DNA of 64,000 bases from Streptomyces olivochromogenes (GTDB lineage Bacteria; Actinomycetota; Actinomycetes; Streptomycetales; Streptomycetaceae), in NCBI RefSeq assembly GCF_001514115.1, contig NZ_KQ948451.1, forward strand, positions 952,109 to 1,016,108. Reading direction: 5' to 3'. The notes beneath the pieces were generated by a model that was not told where the DNA came from, ran no database searches, and was given only the letters and a program-made list of their open reading frames with translations. The position numbers and the translations under genes are program-made. Numbering within the stretch: position 1 is the first letter of the stretch; each line of letters begins with the position of its first letter. Shown here piece by piece: positions 7,909-15,598 of the stretch.

Positions 7909-9072
7909 ATGAGCACCCTCGACGTCCTGTCCGAGGACGAGCGGCTCGTCGTCGCCGTCGTGCGCGAGTTCGTCGACAAGGACGTCAAGCCGGTAGTCCG
8001 GGAACTCGAACACGCCAACACCTATCCCGAAGCCCTGATCGAGCGGATGAAGAAGCTCGGGATCTTCGGGCTCGCCGTCCCCGAGGAGTACGGCGGCACA
8101 CCCGTCTCCACCTCCTGTTATGTGCTCGTCACGGAGGAGCTCGCCCGCGGCTGGATGAGCCTGGCGGGCGCCATGGGCGGCCACACCGTGGTGGCCAAGC
8201 TGCTGCTGCGGTTCGGCACCGAGGAGCAGAAGCGCCGCTGGCTGCCGCGGCTGGCCACCGGTGAGGTCCGGGCGATGGCCCTGACCGAACCCGGCGGCGG
8301 GTCCGACCTCCAGGCGATACGTACTCTCGCCCGCAGGACCGCGGACGGCTACGTGGTCAACGGCTCGAAGACGTGGATCACCAATGCGCGGCGGTCCGGG
8401 CTGATCGCCCTGCTGTGCAAGACCGATCCGGACGCCACCCCCGCCCACCGGGGCATCTCCGTCCTCCTCGTCGAGCACGGCCCCGGGCTCACCGTCTCGC
8501 GCGACCTTCCGAAGCTCGGCTACAAGGGCGTCGAGAGCTGCGAGTTGTCCTTCGAGGACCACCGCGCCCCGGCCGACGCCGTCCTGGGCGGAGTCGAGGG
8601 CCAGGGGTTCGCCCAGATGATGAAGGGGCTGGAGACCGGGCGGCTCCAGGTCGCCGCCCGCGCCCTCGGCGTCGGCCGGGCGGCCCTGGAGGACTCGCTC
8701 GCGTACGCACAGGAACGGGAGTCCTTCGGCAAGCCCATCTGGCAGCACCAGTCGATCGGCAACTACCTCGCGGACATGGCCACGTCCCTCTCCGCCGCGC
8801 GCCACCTCACCCTGCACGCCGCACGCGAGGCCGACGCCGGCCGGCGCGTGGACATGGAGGCGGGCATGGCCAAGCTGTTCGCCTCGGAGACCGCCATGCA
8901 GATCGCCCTCAACGCCGTGCGCATCCACGGGGGTTACGGCTACTCGACCGAGTTCGACGTGGAGCGCTACTTCCGGGACGCCCCGCTGATGATCGTCGGC
9001 GAGGGCACCAACGAGATCCAGCGGAACGTGATCGTGCGCCAGCTCGTCGAGCGGGGTGGGCTGGAGTCCTGA
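7909..9072 (+). CDS. Acyl-CoA dehydrogenase
   Basis: A 387-aa FAD-dependent acyl-CoA dehydrogenase. It has the substrate/FAD loop AMALTEPGGGSDL, the GFAQMMKGLETGR region, the C-terminal RIHGGYGYSTEFDVERY motif, and the catalytic Glu in VGEGTNEIQRNV. Length and domain order are normal. The start at 7909 (MSTLDVLSED) was chosen over an in-frame ATG at 7849 because AAGGAG sits nine bases upstream. It is the second gene of an operon with the CoA transferase. Chain-length preference cannot be read. Confidence 0.9.
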   Translation: MSTLDVLSEDERLVVAVVREFVDKDVKPVVRELEHANTYPEALIERMKKLGIFGLAVPEEYGGTPVSTSCYVLVTEELARGWMSLAGAMGGHTVVAKLLLRFGTEEQKRRWLPRLATGEVRAMALTEPGGGSDLQAIRTLARRTADGYVVNGSKTWITNARRSGLIALLCKTDPDATPAHRGISVLLVEHGPGLTVSRDLPKLGYKGVESCELSFEDHRAPADAVLGGVEGQGFAQMMKGLETGRLQVAARALGVGRAALEDSLAYAQERESFGKPIWQHQSIGNYLADMATSLSAARHLTLHAAREADAGRRVDMEAGMAKLFASETAMQIALNAVRIHGGYGYSTEFDVERYFRDAPLMIVGEGTNEIQRNVIVRQLVERGGLES

Positions 9073-9169
9073 GCCGGTCCCGCCCCGCTCGCGAGCCGGT
9101 CAGGGCAGGTCCCGGTCCGCCGCCTCCAGCGCCGCCAGGTCACGCGCCGCGAAGCGGAGGTGCTCGCCC

Positions 9170-9751
9170 CTACTCGATGGCGTCGAGGAGGGCGAGCGCG
9201 CGCCGGGTGAGCAGGGTGGCGGCGTGCTCGTCGTACGACGGCAGGCTGTTGTCGGCGAACAGGTGCTGCTTGCCGGGGTAGAGGAACAGTTCGGCGGCTT
9301 CGGGGGCCGACTCGACAAGCGCGCGGGCCGCGTCGAGGTCGCCCTCGCCGGCGAAGTACTCGTCCGCCTCCATGCCGTGGATCTGGACCGGGACCTGCCG
9401 CGGCCAGTCGCCGCCGAACTCCGAGGCCGGGACGCAGGAGTGGAACAGCAGCGCGCCCTTCGCGCCGGTCCGGTTCTGGGCGAGGTACTGCGCCGGCAGG
9501 ACACCCAGCGAGAAACCGGCGTACACCAGCTCGGCGGGCAGCTCGGCCGCGGCGGCCCGGCCGCGCTCGACGAGGGTGCCGAACCCGATGCCCTGGGCGT
9601 GCGCGCCGCCCTCCTCCAGGTTCTCGAAGACCCGCCCTTCGTACAGATCCGGCACGTGGACGGCGTGTCCGGCTCCCCTGAGCGACTCGGCGAACGCGTG
9701 CACGCCGGACGTCAGTCCCTGCGCGTGGTGGAACAGCAGTACGTCAGCCAT
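9170..9751 (-). CDS. Dienelactone hydrolase family protein
   Basis: A 193-aa alpha/beta hydrolase of the dienelactone hydrolase family. The nucleophile elbow reads GFSLG, so Ser replaces the Cys of classical dienelactone hydrolases, as in many Streptomyces paralogues. The late His lies in GKQHLFADNS and an acidic residue in HGMEADEYFAGEGD. It is convergent with the acyl-CoA dehydrogenase, whose stop is 97 bases away. Substrate unknown. Confidence 0.82.
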   Translation of the reverse strand: MADVLLFHHAQGLTSGVHAFAESLRGAGHAVHVPDLYEGRVFENLEEGGAHAQGIGFGTLVERGRAAAAELPAELVYAGFSLGVLPAQYLAQNRTGAKGALLFHSCVPASEFGGDWPRQVPVQIHGMEADEYFAGEGDLDAARALVESAPEAAELFLYPGKQHLFADNSLPSYDEHAATLLTRRALALLDAIE

Positions 9752-10059
9752 GTCGGCCCCCTCCGTCGGCGCGCAGCCCAGGTGACTCCGCGGGACCGAG
9801 TATGGACCGGGGCACTGACATCGCCCGGCGGTCGCCGCGCACCCACGCCAAACACCTCGTCCGGTGGGCGGGCGTGGTGTTCGGCGGGCGCCCGGAGCAA
9901 GGCATTCCGCATTCCGCCCATCGGATGCGCGCCGCGACGGCGGAGTGCTCCTTTGCCGAAGTGCACGCCCCCTGAGCGCACTTGTCCCTGTTGATCCACG
10001 ACGGGTTAGGTAAGCACCATGCTGCTGACCGGCAGCTGACGTGGGGAGAGGTGGTTGTG
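9752..10059. other. Intergenic region without recognisable features
   Basis: About 300 GC-rich bases separate the divergent hydrolase and ketoacyl synthase genes. I see no gene, repeat or clear promoter boxes apart from the GGGGAGAG ribosome binding site (10043-10050) of the downstream gene. Confidence 0.4.
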
Positions 10060-11142
10060 ATGTCAGCTGCTGTGGTCTGTGGGATCGGCACGTGTCTGCC
10101 GGAGCGTGTCGTCAGCAATGACGACCTGGCGGCCCGGCTGGACACCTCGGACGCCTGGATCCGTTCCCGAACCGGCATCGCACGGCGCCGGATCGTGGAG
10201 CCGGGCACCAGTACCGGTGATCTCGCGGTGGCCGCGGGACAGGCCGCACTGGACTCCGCGGGGCACGGCGCCGACTTCGTCTTGCTGGCGACGACGACCC
10301 CGGACCGTCCCTGCCCCGCGACGGCGCCCGAGGTGGCGCATCGCCTCGGGCTCGGCGAGGTACCGGCGATGGACGTCTCGGCGGTCTGCTCGGGATTCGT
10401 GTACGCGGTCACGGTGGCGAGATCCCTGGTGGCGTCCGGGACCTGCGCCCGCCCGCTGGTGATCGGCGCCGAGGTGTACACGTCGATCATCGACCCGCTC
10501 GACCGGGACACCGCGGTGATCTTCGGCGACGGGGCCGGGGCGGTCGTGCTGCGTGAGGGCGGGGCCGCGGAGTCGGGAGCGCTGCGCGCCGTCGACCTCG
10601 GCAGTGACGGCTCGGGCGGCGAACTGATCACGGTGGTCGCGGGCGGCTCCCGCCGTCCCCGTGCCGACGTCGAACTCCCGCGCTCCCAACGGTACTTCCG
10701 GATGCAGGGTCGTACGGTGTACCGGCACGCGGTGCACCGGATGACCGCCTCCTCGCGGCTCGCGCTGGAGCGGGCCGGCTGGTCGCCGACGTCGGTGCGT
10801 GCCTTCGTCGGCCATCAGGCCAACCAGCGGATCCTCGACGCCGTGGGCGACCGGCTCGGCATCGGCGCCCCGCACCGCTTCGGGAACATCGCCGAGGTCG
10901 GCAACACCGCCGCCGCCTCCATCCCCCTCGCCCTCGCGGACACCGCCGCACGTGACCTCGTACGGCCCGGCGAGCGCAGCCTGCTCACCGCCTTCGGCGG
11001 GGGCCTGACCTGGGGTTCCATCGCCCTGTCATGGCCGGCCGCGGTGCCGGTCCAGCGGCACCTGCCGGTCCCCGCCGCGCGCCGGCCGGCCATGGTCCCG
11101 GCTCCGGCGTCGGTACCCTGTCAGAACGGACCGCGGCCGTGA
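10060..11142 (+). CDS. Beta-ketoacyl-ACP synthase III (FabH-like)
   Basis: A 360-aa KAS III enzyme that condenses a short acyl-CoA with malonyl-ACP to start fatty acid or specialised acyl chain synthesis. The triad is intact: Cys110 (DVSAVCSGF), His252 (GHQANQRI) and Asn282 (VGNTAAAS). The start ATG at 10060 follows GGGGAGAG by nine bases; an upstream in-frame ATG at 9982 adds an unrelated tail. The last roughly 40 residues, rich in Pro and Ala, extend past the usual family end. It stands alone without other fab genes, so it may be a paralogue rather than the housekeeping FabH. Confidence 0.88.
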   Translation: MSAAVVCGIGTCLPERVVSNDDLAARLDTSDAWIRSRTGIARRRIVEPGTSTGDLAVAAGQAALDSAGHGADFVLLATTTPDRPCPATAPEVAHRLGLGEVPAMDVSAVCSGFVYAVTVARSLVASGTCARPLVIGAEVYTSIIDPLDRDTAVIFGDGAGAVVLREGGAAESGALRAVDLGSDGSGGELITVVAGGSRRPRADVELPRSQRYFRMQGRTVYRHAVHRMTASSRLALERAGWSPTSVRAFVGHQANQRILDAVGDRLGIGAPHRFGNIAEVGNTAAASIPLALADTAARDLVRPGERSLLTAFGGGLTWGSIALSWPAAVPVQRHLPVPAARRPAMVPAPASVPCQNGPRP

Positions 11143-11178
11143 CACCCGTCGGCCACCCGAGTGGATCGGTCGGATCGG

Positions 11179-11196
11179 ATGAGTAGTCGTACTCAT
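11179..11196. promoter_or_regulatory. Inverted repeat upstream of the small membrane protein gene
   Basis: Two perfect 7-bp arms, ATGAGTA and TACTCAT, flank a 4-base spacer (GTCG) about 108 bases before the next start codon. It sits in an AT-richer patch and is a good candidate operator for a dimeric regulator. No regulator is assigned. Confidence 0.45.
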
Positions 11197-11303
11197 GCCC
11201 ACTCGCGGACGCAGCCGCCATCGTGATGTCCACGCCCCTCCGGCACCCACACGGAGAACGGAGAGGGGAACCGCGCCACCGGCTTCGTCCGACGGAGGAC
11301 ATC

Positions 11304-11672
11304 ATGAACATCTCGCGCCGCACCCGCACCGCGCTCACCCGCACCGCGCTCACCCGGGCCACGGACAACTGGCTCTCCCGTGTCTACCTGGCCGCCGTCA
11401 CCGCCACGACCGGCTACGTCCTCTTCGACGCCCTCTTCGTCGACCACCCCGACGCCTCCATGGCCGCCGTGGTGCCCTGGCTGCTGACCGCCCCGCTGAG
11501 CCTGCTGTACACCCTCCTGCCCGACGGCATCCTCTCCGGCACGAGCACCGGCGTGTTCACCGCGCTCTACCTCGCGGGGATCGCCTTCGCCGCCCTCGCG
11601 AACGCCGCCTTCATGGGCCATGTCGTCCACCGGCTCCGCCAGCCGTTCCCCGGTACCGCACCCAGCGCCTGA
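11304..11672 (+). CDS. Small multi-TM membrane protein (SCO4225-type)
   Basis: A 122-aa protein with three predicted membrane segments (about residues 25-45, 55-75 and 85-108). The pattern VYLAAVTA, DALFVDHPDASMAAVVPWLLTAPLSLL matches, from memory, the SCO4225 family of Streptomyces membrane proteins of unknown function. The start at 11304 is chosen because GGAGG lies six bases upstream; a longer in-frame start at 11223 would add a polar tail. The short tandem LTRTALTR near the N-terminus comes from a 12-base direct repeat. Confidence 0.75.
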   Translation: MNISRRTRTALTRTALTRATDNWLSRVYLAAVTATTGYVLFDALFVDHPDASMAAVVPWLLTAPLSLLYTLLPDGILSGTSTGVFTALYLAGIAFAALANAAFMGHVVHRLRQPFPGTAPSA

Positions 11673-11711
11673 AGGTCGACGCCCGGCGGGCGAGGCGGGC
11701 GTCGGTCCCGC

Positions 11712-12281
11712 CTACTTCACCCCGCCCGCATCCAGCAGCGGCGCCACCGTCGACGTGGTCAGCCCTTCCAGCGTCTCGATCCCGGCACCGGCCCGGGCGC
11801 TCGCGCCGTCGAACACCAGCATCAACTGCCGGGCGAGAAGCTCGGGGTCGCGCGCACCACCCAGCTCGGCCTGCGCACGGAACACCTCTTTCATACGCCC
11901 CTTCGCACCGCCCGCGACCACCGACGCCGGGTGCTCGGGGTCCTTGAGTTCGACAAGCGCGGCGAGGAAGGGGCAGCCGCGGTACTCGGGCCGCACCGAG
12001 GCCGCCTCCATCCGCTCGAAGATGCCCAGGATGCGCTCGCGCGGCGTCCCGGCGGTCTCCGGATCCGGCGCGAGCTGCTTCTCGTACTGCGGAATCCGCC
12101 GTTCCAGGCTCGCCGCGAGGACGTCGTCCTTGCTGTCGAAGAGCTGGTACATCGACCGCTTCGAGACACCGGCCGACCGGCACAGCGCCTCGATGCCGAC
12201 GGATACGCCCTCGCGGTAGACGAGGTCGGCCGCCGCGTCCAGCAGCCGGTCCCTGGTGGACGCCTTGTCTGTAGTGGCCAT
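11712..12281 (-). CDS. TetR-family transcriptional regulator
   Basis: A 189-aa one-component repressor. The N-terminal helix-turn-helix (DRLLDAAADLVYREGVSVG, then LCRSAGVSKRSMYQLFDSKD) is typical, followed by a helical ligand domain. A palindrome, GGAAACCGATCGGTCTCC, lies 31 bases before its start and recurs twice, almost perfectly, directly before the SDR gene at 14714-15415. The regulator therefore most likely represses itself and the SDR gene 2.4 kb away. Confidence 0.88.
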   Translation of the reverse strand: MATTDKASTRDRLLDAAADLVYREGVSVGIEALCRSAGVSKRSMYQLFDSKDDVLAASLERRIPQYEKQLAPDPETAGTPRERILGIFERMEAASVRPEYRGCPFLAALVELKDPEHPASVVAGGAKGRMKEVFRAQAELGGARDPELLARQLMLVFDGASARAGAGIETLEGLTTSTVAPLLDAGGVK

Positions 12282-12311
12282 AAGGGCAGGTTACCGCGCG
12301 GGACGAGACAA

Positions 12312-12329
12312 GGAAACCGATCGGTCTCC
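12312..12329. promoter_or_regulatory. TetR operator (autoregulatory copy)
   Basis: The 18-bp sequence GGAAACCGATCGGTCTCC has one mismatched pair and the perfect core ACCGATCGGT. The same 18-mer occurs as a perfect palindrome at 15436-15453 and nearly so at 15467-15484. Confidence 0.75.
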
Positions 12330-12436
12330 ACGGGCCGCGTGGGCGCAATCACACGTGACACAGCCACTGAACAAGCGCTTGGATAGTGCCGTTCGGACCG
12401 TGTGTCCCACCCCGCCGTGCCGCGCTGGAGGCCCCG

Positions 12437-13297
12437 TTGCTGTTCACATCCGTCGACGATGTCTCCGCGCGTCTCGCCGAGACCGGCTATCTGGCCTCGC
12501 CCGCGGTCGCGACCACGGTCTTCCTGGCCGACCGCCTGGGCAAGCCGCTCCTGGTGGAGGGCCCCGCCGGGGTCGGCAAGACCGAACTCGCCAAGGCCGT
12601 CGCCCAGGTGGCCGGGGCGCGACTGGTCCGGCTTCAGTGCTACGAGGGCGTCGACGAGTCCCGGGCGCTGTACGAGTGGAACCACGCCAAGCAGCTGCTG
12701 CGCATCAGCGCGGGCCGCGACGAGACGTGGGACGAGGCGCGCACGGACATCTTCAGCGAGGAGTTCCTGCTGGCACGCCCTCTGTTGACCGCCATCCGCG
12801 GCGACGATCCCAAGGTGCTGCTGATCGACGAGACCGACAAGGCCGACGTCGAGGTGGAGGGATTGCTGCTGGAGGTGCTCAGCGACTTCCAGGTCACCGT
12901 CCCGGAGCTCGGCACGATCACCGCGACCAGCCGGCCCTTCGTGGTCCTCACCTCGAACGCGAGCCGTGAGCTGTCGGAGGCGCTGCGCCGCCGTTGCCTC
13001 TTCCTCCACATCGGCTTCCCGGAGGAGGAGTTGGAGCGTCGCATCGTACGGCTGAAGGTGCCGGGTCTGGACGCGGCGCTGACGGAGTCGGTGGTGCGGG
13101 TGGTCGGCGCACTGCGCGAGATGGACCTGCGGAAGGTCCCCTCGGTCGCCGAGACGATCGACTGGGCGCGCACCCTGCTCGCGCTGGGCGCCGACACCCT
13201 CGACGGGACCGTCGTACGTGACAGTCTCGGCGTGCTCCTCAAGCACCAGGACGACATCCTCAAGGCGGCCGCCAAGCTCGACCTGGACGCCATGTGA
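12437..13297 (+). CDS. MoxR-type AAA+ ATPase
   Basis: A roughly 286-aa AAA+ ATPase of the MoxR group. Walker A is GPAGVGKT (residues 42-49), Walker B is VLLIDETDKAD, and sensor residues follow in FVVLTSNASRELSEALRRRC. MoxR ATPases act as chaperones for VWA-domain partners, and such a partner is translated directly from the overlapping GTGA. The TTG at 12437 is preferred because GGAGG lies five bases upstream and the protein then begins at the usual LFTSVDDV; a GTG at 12386 is an in-frame alternative. Confidence 0.85.
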   Translation: MLFTSVDDVSARLAETGYLASPAVATTVFLADRLGKPLLVEGPAGVGKTELAKAVAQVAGARLVRLQCYEGVDESRALYEWNHAKQLLRISAGRDETWDEARTDIFSEEFLLARPLLTAIRGDDPKVLLIDETDKADVEVEGLLLEVLSDFQVTVPELGTITATSRPFVVLTSNASRELSEALRRRCLFLHIGFPEEELERRIVRLKVPGLDAALTESVVRVVGALREMDLRKVPSVAETIDWARTLLALGADTLDGTVVRDSLGVLLKHQDDILKAAAKLDLDAM

Positions 13298-14676
13298 ACG
13301 CGCCGGCGGGTGTCACCGAGCGGCTGACGGGACTGGTCGGCGCGTTGCGGGCGCACGGCGTGCGGATCGGCACCGGCGAGACGGTGGACGCCGCGCAGGC
13401 GATGGCGGCGCTCGGCCTGACCGACCGGGAACTGCTGCGTGAGGGCCTCGCCGCCACCCTGTTGCACAGCACGGGGCAGCGCCGGGTGTTCGACCCCGTC
13501 TTCGACCTGTACTTCCCGCGTCTCGTCGGGGGGCCGATGTCCGAAGGGCGCGAGAGCGACGCTCCCGCCGCCGACCGGGAGGAGCTGCGCGACCGGCTCG
13601 CGGCCGCGCTCGCCGCAGGAGACCGGGAGACACTGGAGCGGCTGGCGATCGAGGCGGTGGACGGCTTCGGGGGATACGGTTCCTCGCCGGGGTCGGACGG
13701 CTGGTCGTCGTACCAGACGCTCGACCGGCTCCGCCCGCAGACGCTGATGGCGCGCGTCCGTGACAGCGTCCGGGCACGGCAGGAGGGAGCGGCGGGGTTC
13801 GCCGACCGGCTGCTGGAGGACGAGATCCGGCGGCGTATCGAGGTGTTCCGCGCGCTGGTCGCCTCGGAGGCGCGGCGCCGGGTCGCCGAGCGGCGCGGCC
13901 GGGACGAGTTGGCGCGGCGGGCGGTGGCCCCGACCGCCGACCGGGTCGACTTCCTGTTCGCGGGGCGGGACCGGCTCGCCGAGCTGCGCAGGACGGTGCA
14001 GCCGCTGGCGCGCAAGCTGGCCACCCGGCTCGCCGCACGCCGCCGCCGTGCCGCGCGCGGCACCATCGACCTGCGGCGGACCCTGCGCGGTTCGCTGTCC
14101 ACCGGCGGGGTGCCCATGAAGCCGGTGCTGCGCAGGCGCCGCCCCGTCCGGCCCGAACTGGTGCTGCTGTGCGATGTGTCGGGCTCGGTGGCGGGCTTCT
14201 CGGACTTCACGATGCTGTTGGTGCAGGCGCTGCACGACCAGTTCAGCAAGGTGCGGGTGTTCGCCTTCGTCAACCGGATCGACGAGGTGACCGGTCTGCT
14301 CGTGCACGGCACGGCCGATCCGGAGGGGCTGGGTGCCCGGATCCGCTCCGAGGCGACGCTGACGGGCTGGCACGGCAGCAGCGACTACGGCGTCGCGTTC
14401 GGCGAGTTCGCCGAACGGTACGTCGACGCGGTGGGACCGCGCACGACCGTGTTCGTCCTCGGCGACGCCCGGACGAACATGGGCGACCCGAATCTGCCGG
14501 CCGTCCGTCGGTTCTCCGAACGGGCCCGCCGTGTCTACTGGTTGAACCCCGAGCCGCTCTCCCAGTGGGGTACGGGCGACTCGGCGGCGCCCGAGTACGC
14601 CGAGCTCGTCGAGATGCACGAGTGCCGCAACGTACTGCAGCTCAGCGGGCTGATCGGCCGACTGCTGCCGGTCTGA
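13294..14676 (+). CDS. VWA-domain protein (CoxE-like), MoxR partner
   Basis: A 460-aa protein. The N-terminal 250 residues are helical and basic. The C-terminal von Willebrand A domain has a metal-binding MIDAS motif Asp294-x-Ser296-x-Ser298 (LLCDVSGSV), with the later motif residues in FVLGDARTNMG. CoxE-type proteins work with MoxR ATPases to insert metals or assemble complexes. The GTG start overlaps the ATPase stop by four bases. No obvious client enzyme is encoded beside them. Confidence 0.85.
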   Translation: MNAPAGVTERLTGLVGALRAHGVRIGTGETVDAAQAMAALGLTDRELLREGLAATLLHSTGQRRVFDPVFDLYFPRLVGGPMSEGRESDAPAADREELRDRLAAALAAGDRETLERLAIEAVDGFGGYGSSPGSDGWSSYQTLDRLRPQTLMARVRDSVRARQEGAAGFADRLLEDEIRRRIEVFRALVASEARRRVAERRGRDELARRAVAPTADRVDFLFAGRDRLAELRRTVQPLARKLATRLAARRRRAARGTIDLRRTLRGSLSTGGVPMKPVLRRRRPVRPELVLLCDVSGSVAGFSDFTMLLVQALHDQFSKVRVFAFVNRIDEVTGLLVHGTADPEGLGARIRSEATLTGWHGSSDYGVAFGEFAERYVDAVGPRTTVFVLGDARTNMGDPNLPAVRRFSERARRVYWLNPEPLSQWGTGDSAAPEYAELVEMHECRNVLQLSGLIGRLLPV

Positions 14677-14713
14677 CCGCCGGGGCGGAACGGGACCGGC
14701 CTCCTCGTCTCCG

Positions 14714-15415
14714 TTACGCGGCCAGCTGCGGGTACATCACGCCCAGATCCTCGGCCAGCTGTGCCTTGACCTGCCGGGTGAGGTCGTCCGCCAGCACCTC
14801 GAAGGCACCGGACTCGATGCCGTCGAGGGCCTGTGCCGCGACGCCCTCGGGCGAGGACTTCGGCGCGTCCACGTGCGCGGCCATGTCGGTGTCGACGTAA
14901 CCGACATGCAGGCCGGTGACGTCGATGCCGCGCGGCTTCAGGTCGAGGCGCAGGGAGTTGGTCTGCGACCAGAAGGCCGCCTTGGAAGCGCTGTAGGAGC
15001 CCAGGAGCCCCACCCACGACAGCACCGAGTGGACGTTGAGGATGTGGCCGCCGCCGTTGCGCTCGATGATCGGCACGAAGGCGCGCGTGACGAGGAGAGG
15101 GCCGAAGAAGTTCGTCTCGAACTCGCGGCGGACGTCCTCGACGGGCGAGTCCAGGAAGTTCGCGTTCACGGACGCGCCCGCGTTGTTGATCAGTACGGTG
15201 ACGTCCTGCGCGCGCTCGGCGGCCGCGGCGACGGACGCGGGGTCGCTCACTTCCAGCGCCAGCGGCACCGCGTCGGGGTGGGTGACGGTGCGCGGGTCGC
15301 GTGCGGTGGCGTACACCTTCGACGCGCCGCGCTCGTAGAGAGCCTGCACGAGCGCGCGGCCGATGCCGCGGCTGCCGCCGGTGACCAGGACGACCGAACC
15401 TTCGATGGATGTCAT
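14714..15415 (-). CDS. SDR-family oxidoreductase
   Basis: A 233-aa classical short-chain dehydrogenase. It has the dinucleotide loop TGGSRGIG (12-19), NNAG (77-80), catalytic Ser130 and Tyr141/Lys145 in YSASK. The start at 15415 (MTSIEGSVVL) is used because two TetR operators occupy the sequence directly upstream (15436-15484); an in-frame extension to 15526 would translate through those operators. Likely repressed by the TetR regulator at 11712. Substrate unknown. Confidence 0.88.
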   Translation of the reverse strand: MTSIEGSVVLVTGGSRGIGRALVQALYERGASKVYATARDPRTVTHPDAVPLALEVSDPASVAAAAERAQDVTVLINNAGASVNANFLDSPVEDVRREFETNFFGPLLVTRAFVPIIERNGGGHILNVHSVLSWVGLLGSYSASKAAFWSQTNSLRLDLKPRGIDVTGLHVGYVDTDMAAHVDAPKSSPEGVAAQALDGIESGAFEVLADDLTRQVKAQLAEDLGVMYPQLAA

Positions 15416-15435
15416 GAGAACTCCCGAAGCCACGA

Positions 15436-15484
15436 GGAAACCGATCGGTTTCCCTTCAGCGGAAGAGTAAACCGATCGGTTTCC
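15436..15484. promoter_or_regulatory. Double TetR operator of the SDR gene
   Basis: Two palindromes, GGAAACCGATCGGTTTCC (15436-15453, perfect) and GTAAACCGATCGGTTTCC (15467-15484), have centres 31 bp apart. The first ends 21 bases before the SDR start codon, so bound repressor would block initiation. The same motif lies before the TetR gene. Confidence 0.8.
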
Positions 15485-15552
15485 AAGAGCAAGGCGGGAG
15501 GCGAGGAGGGGGGCAAGGCGGGGCAAAGGAGGGGGCGAAGAGCGGACACGAA

Positions 15553-15585
15553 AACGGCTCGCCCCGATGGACGGGGCGAGCCGTT
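15553..15585 (-). terminator. Rho-independent terminator of the MFS gene
   Basis: A perfect 14-bp stem (AACGGCTCGCCCCG and its complement) with a 5-base loop is followed on the minus strand by TTTT. It lies 13 bases past the MFS stop codon. Confidence 0.85.
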
Positions 15586-15598
15586 GACCGTGTCCGGA

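Noticed and set aside
6559..8928. Long minus-strand frame opposite the CoA transferase and dehydrogenase
   Set aside because: It is a shadow of two clear plus-strand enzymes and has no recognisable domain.
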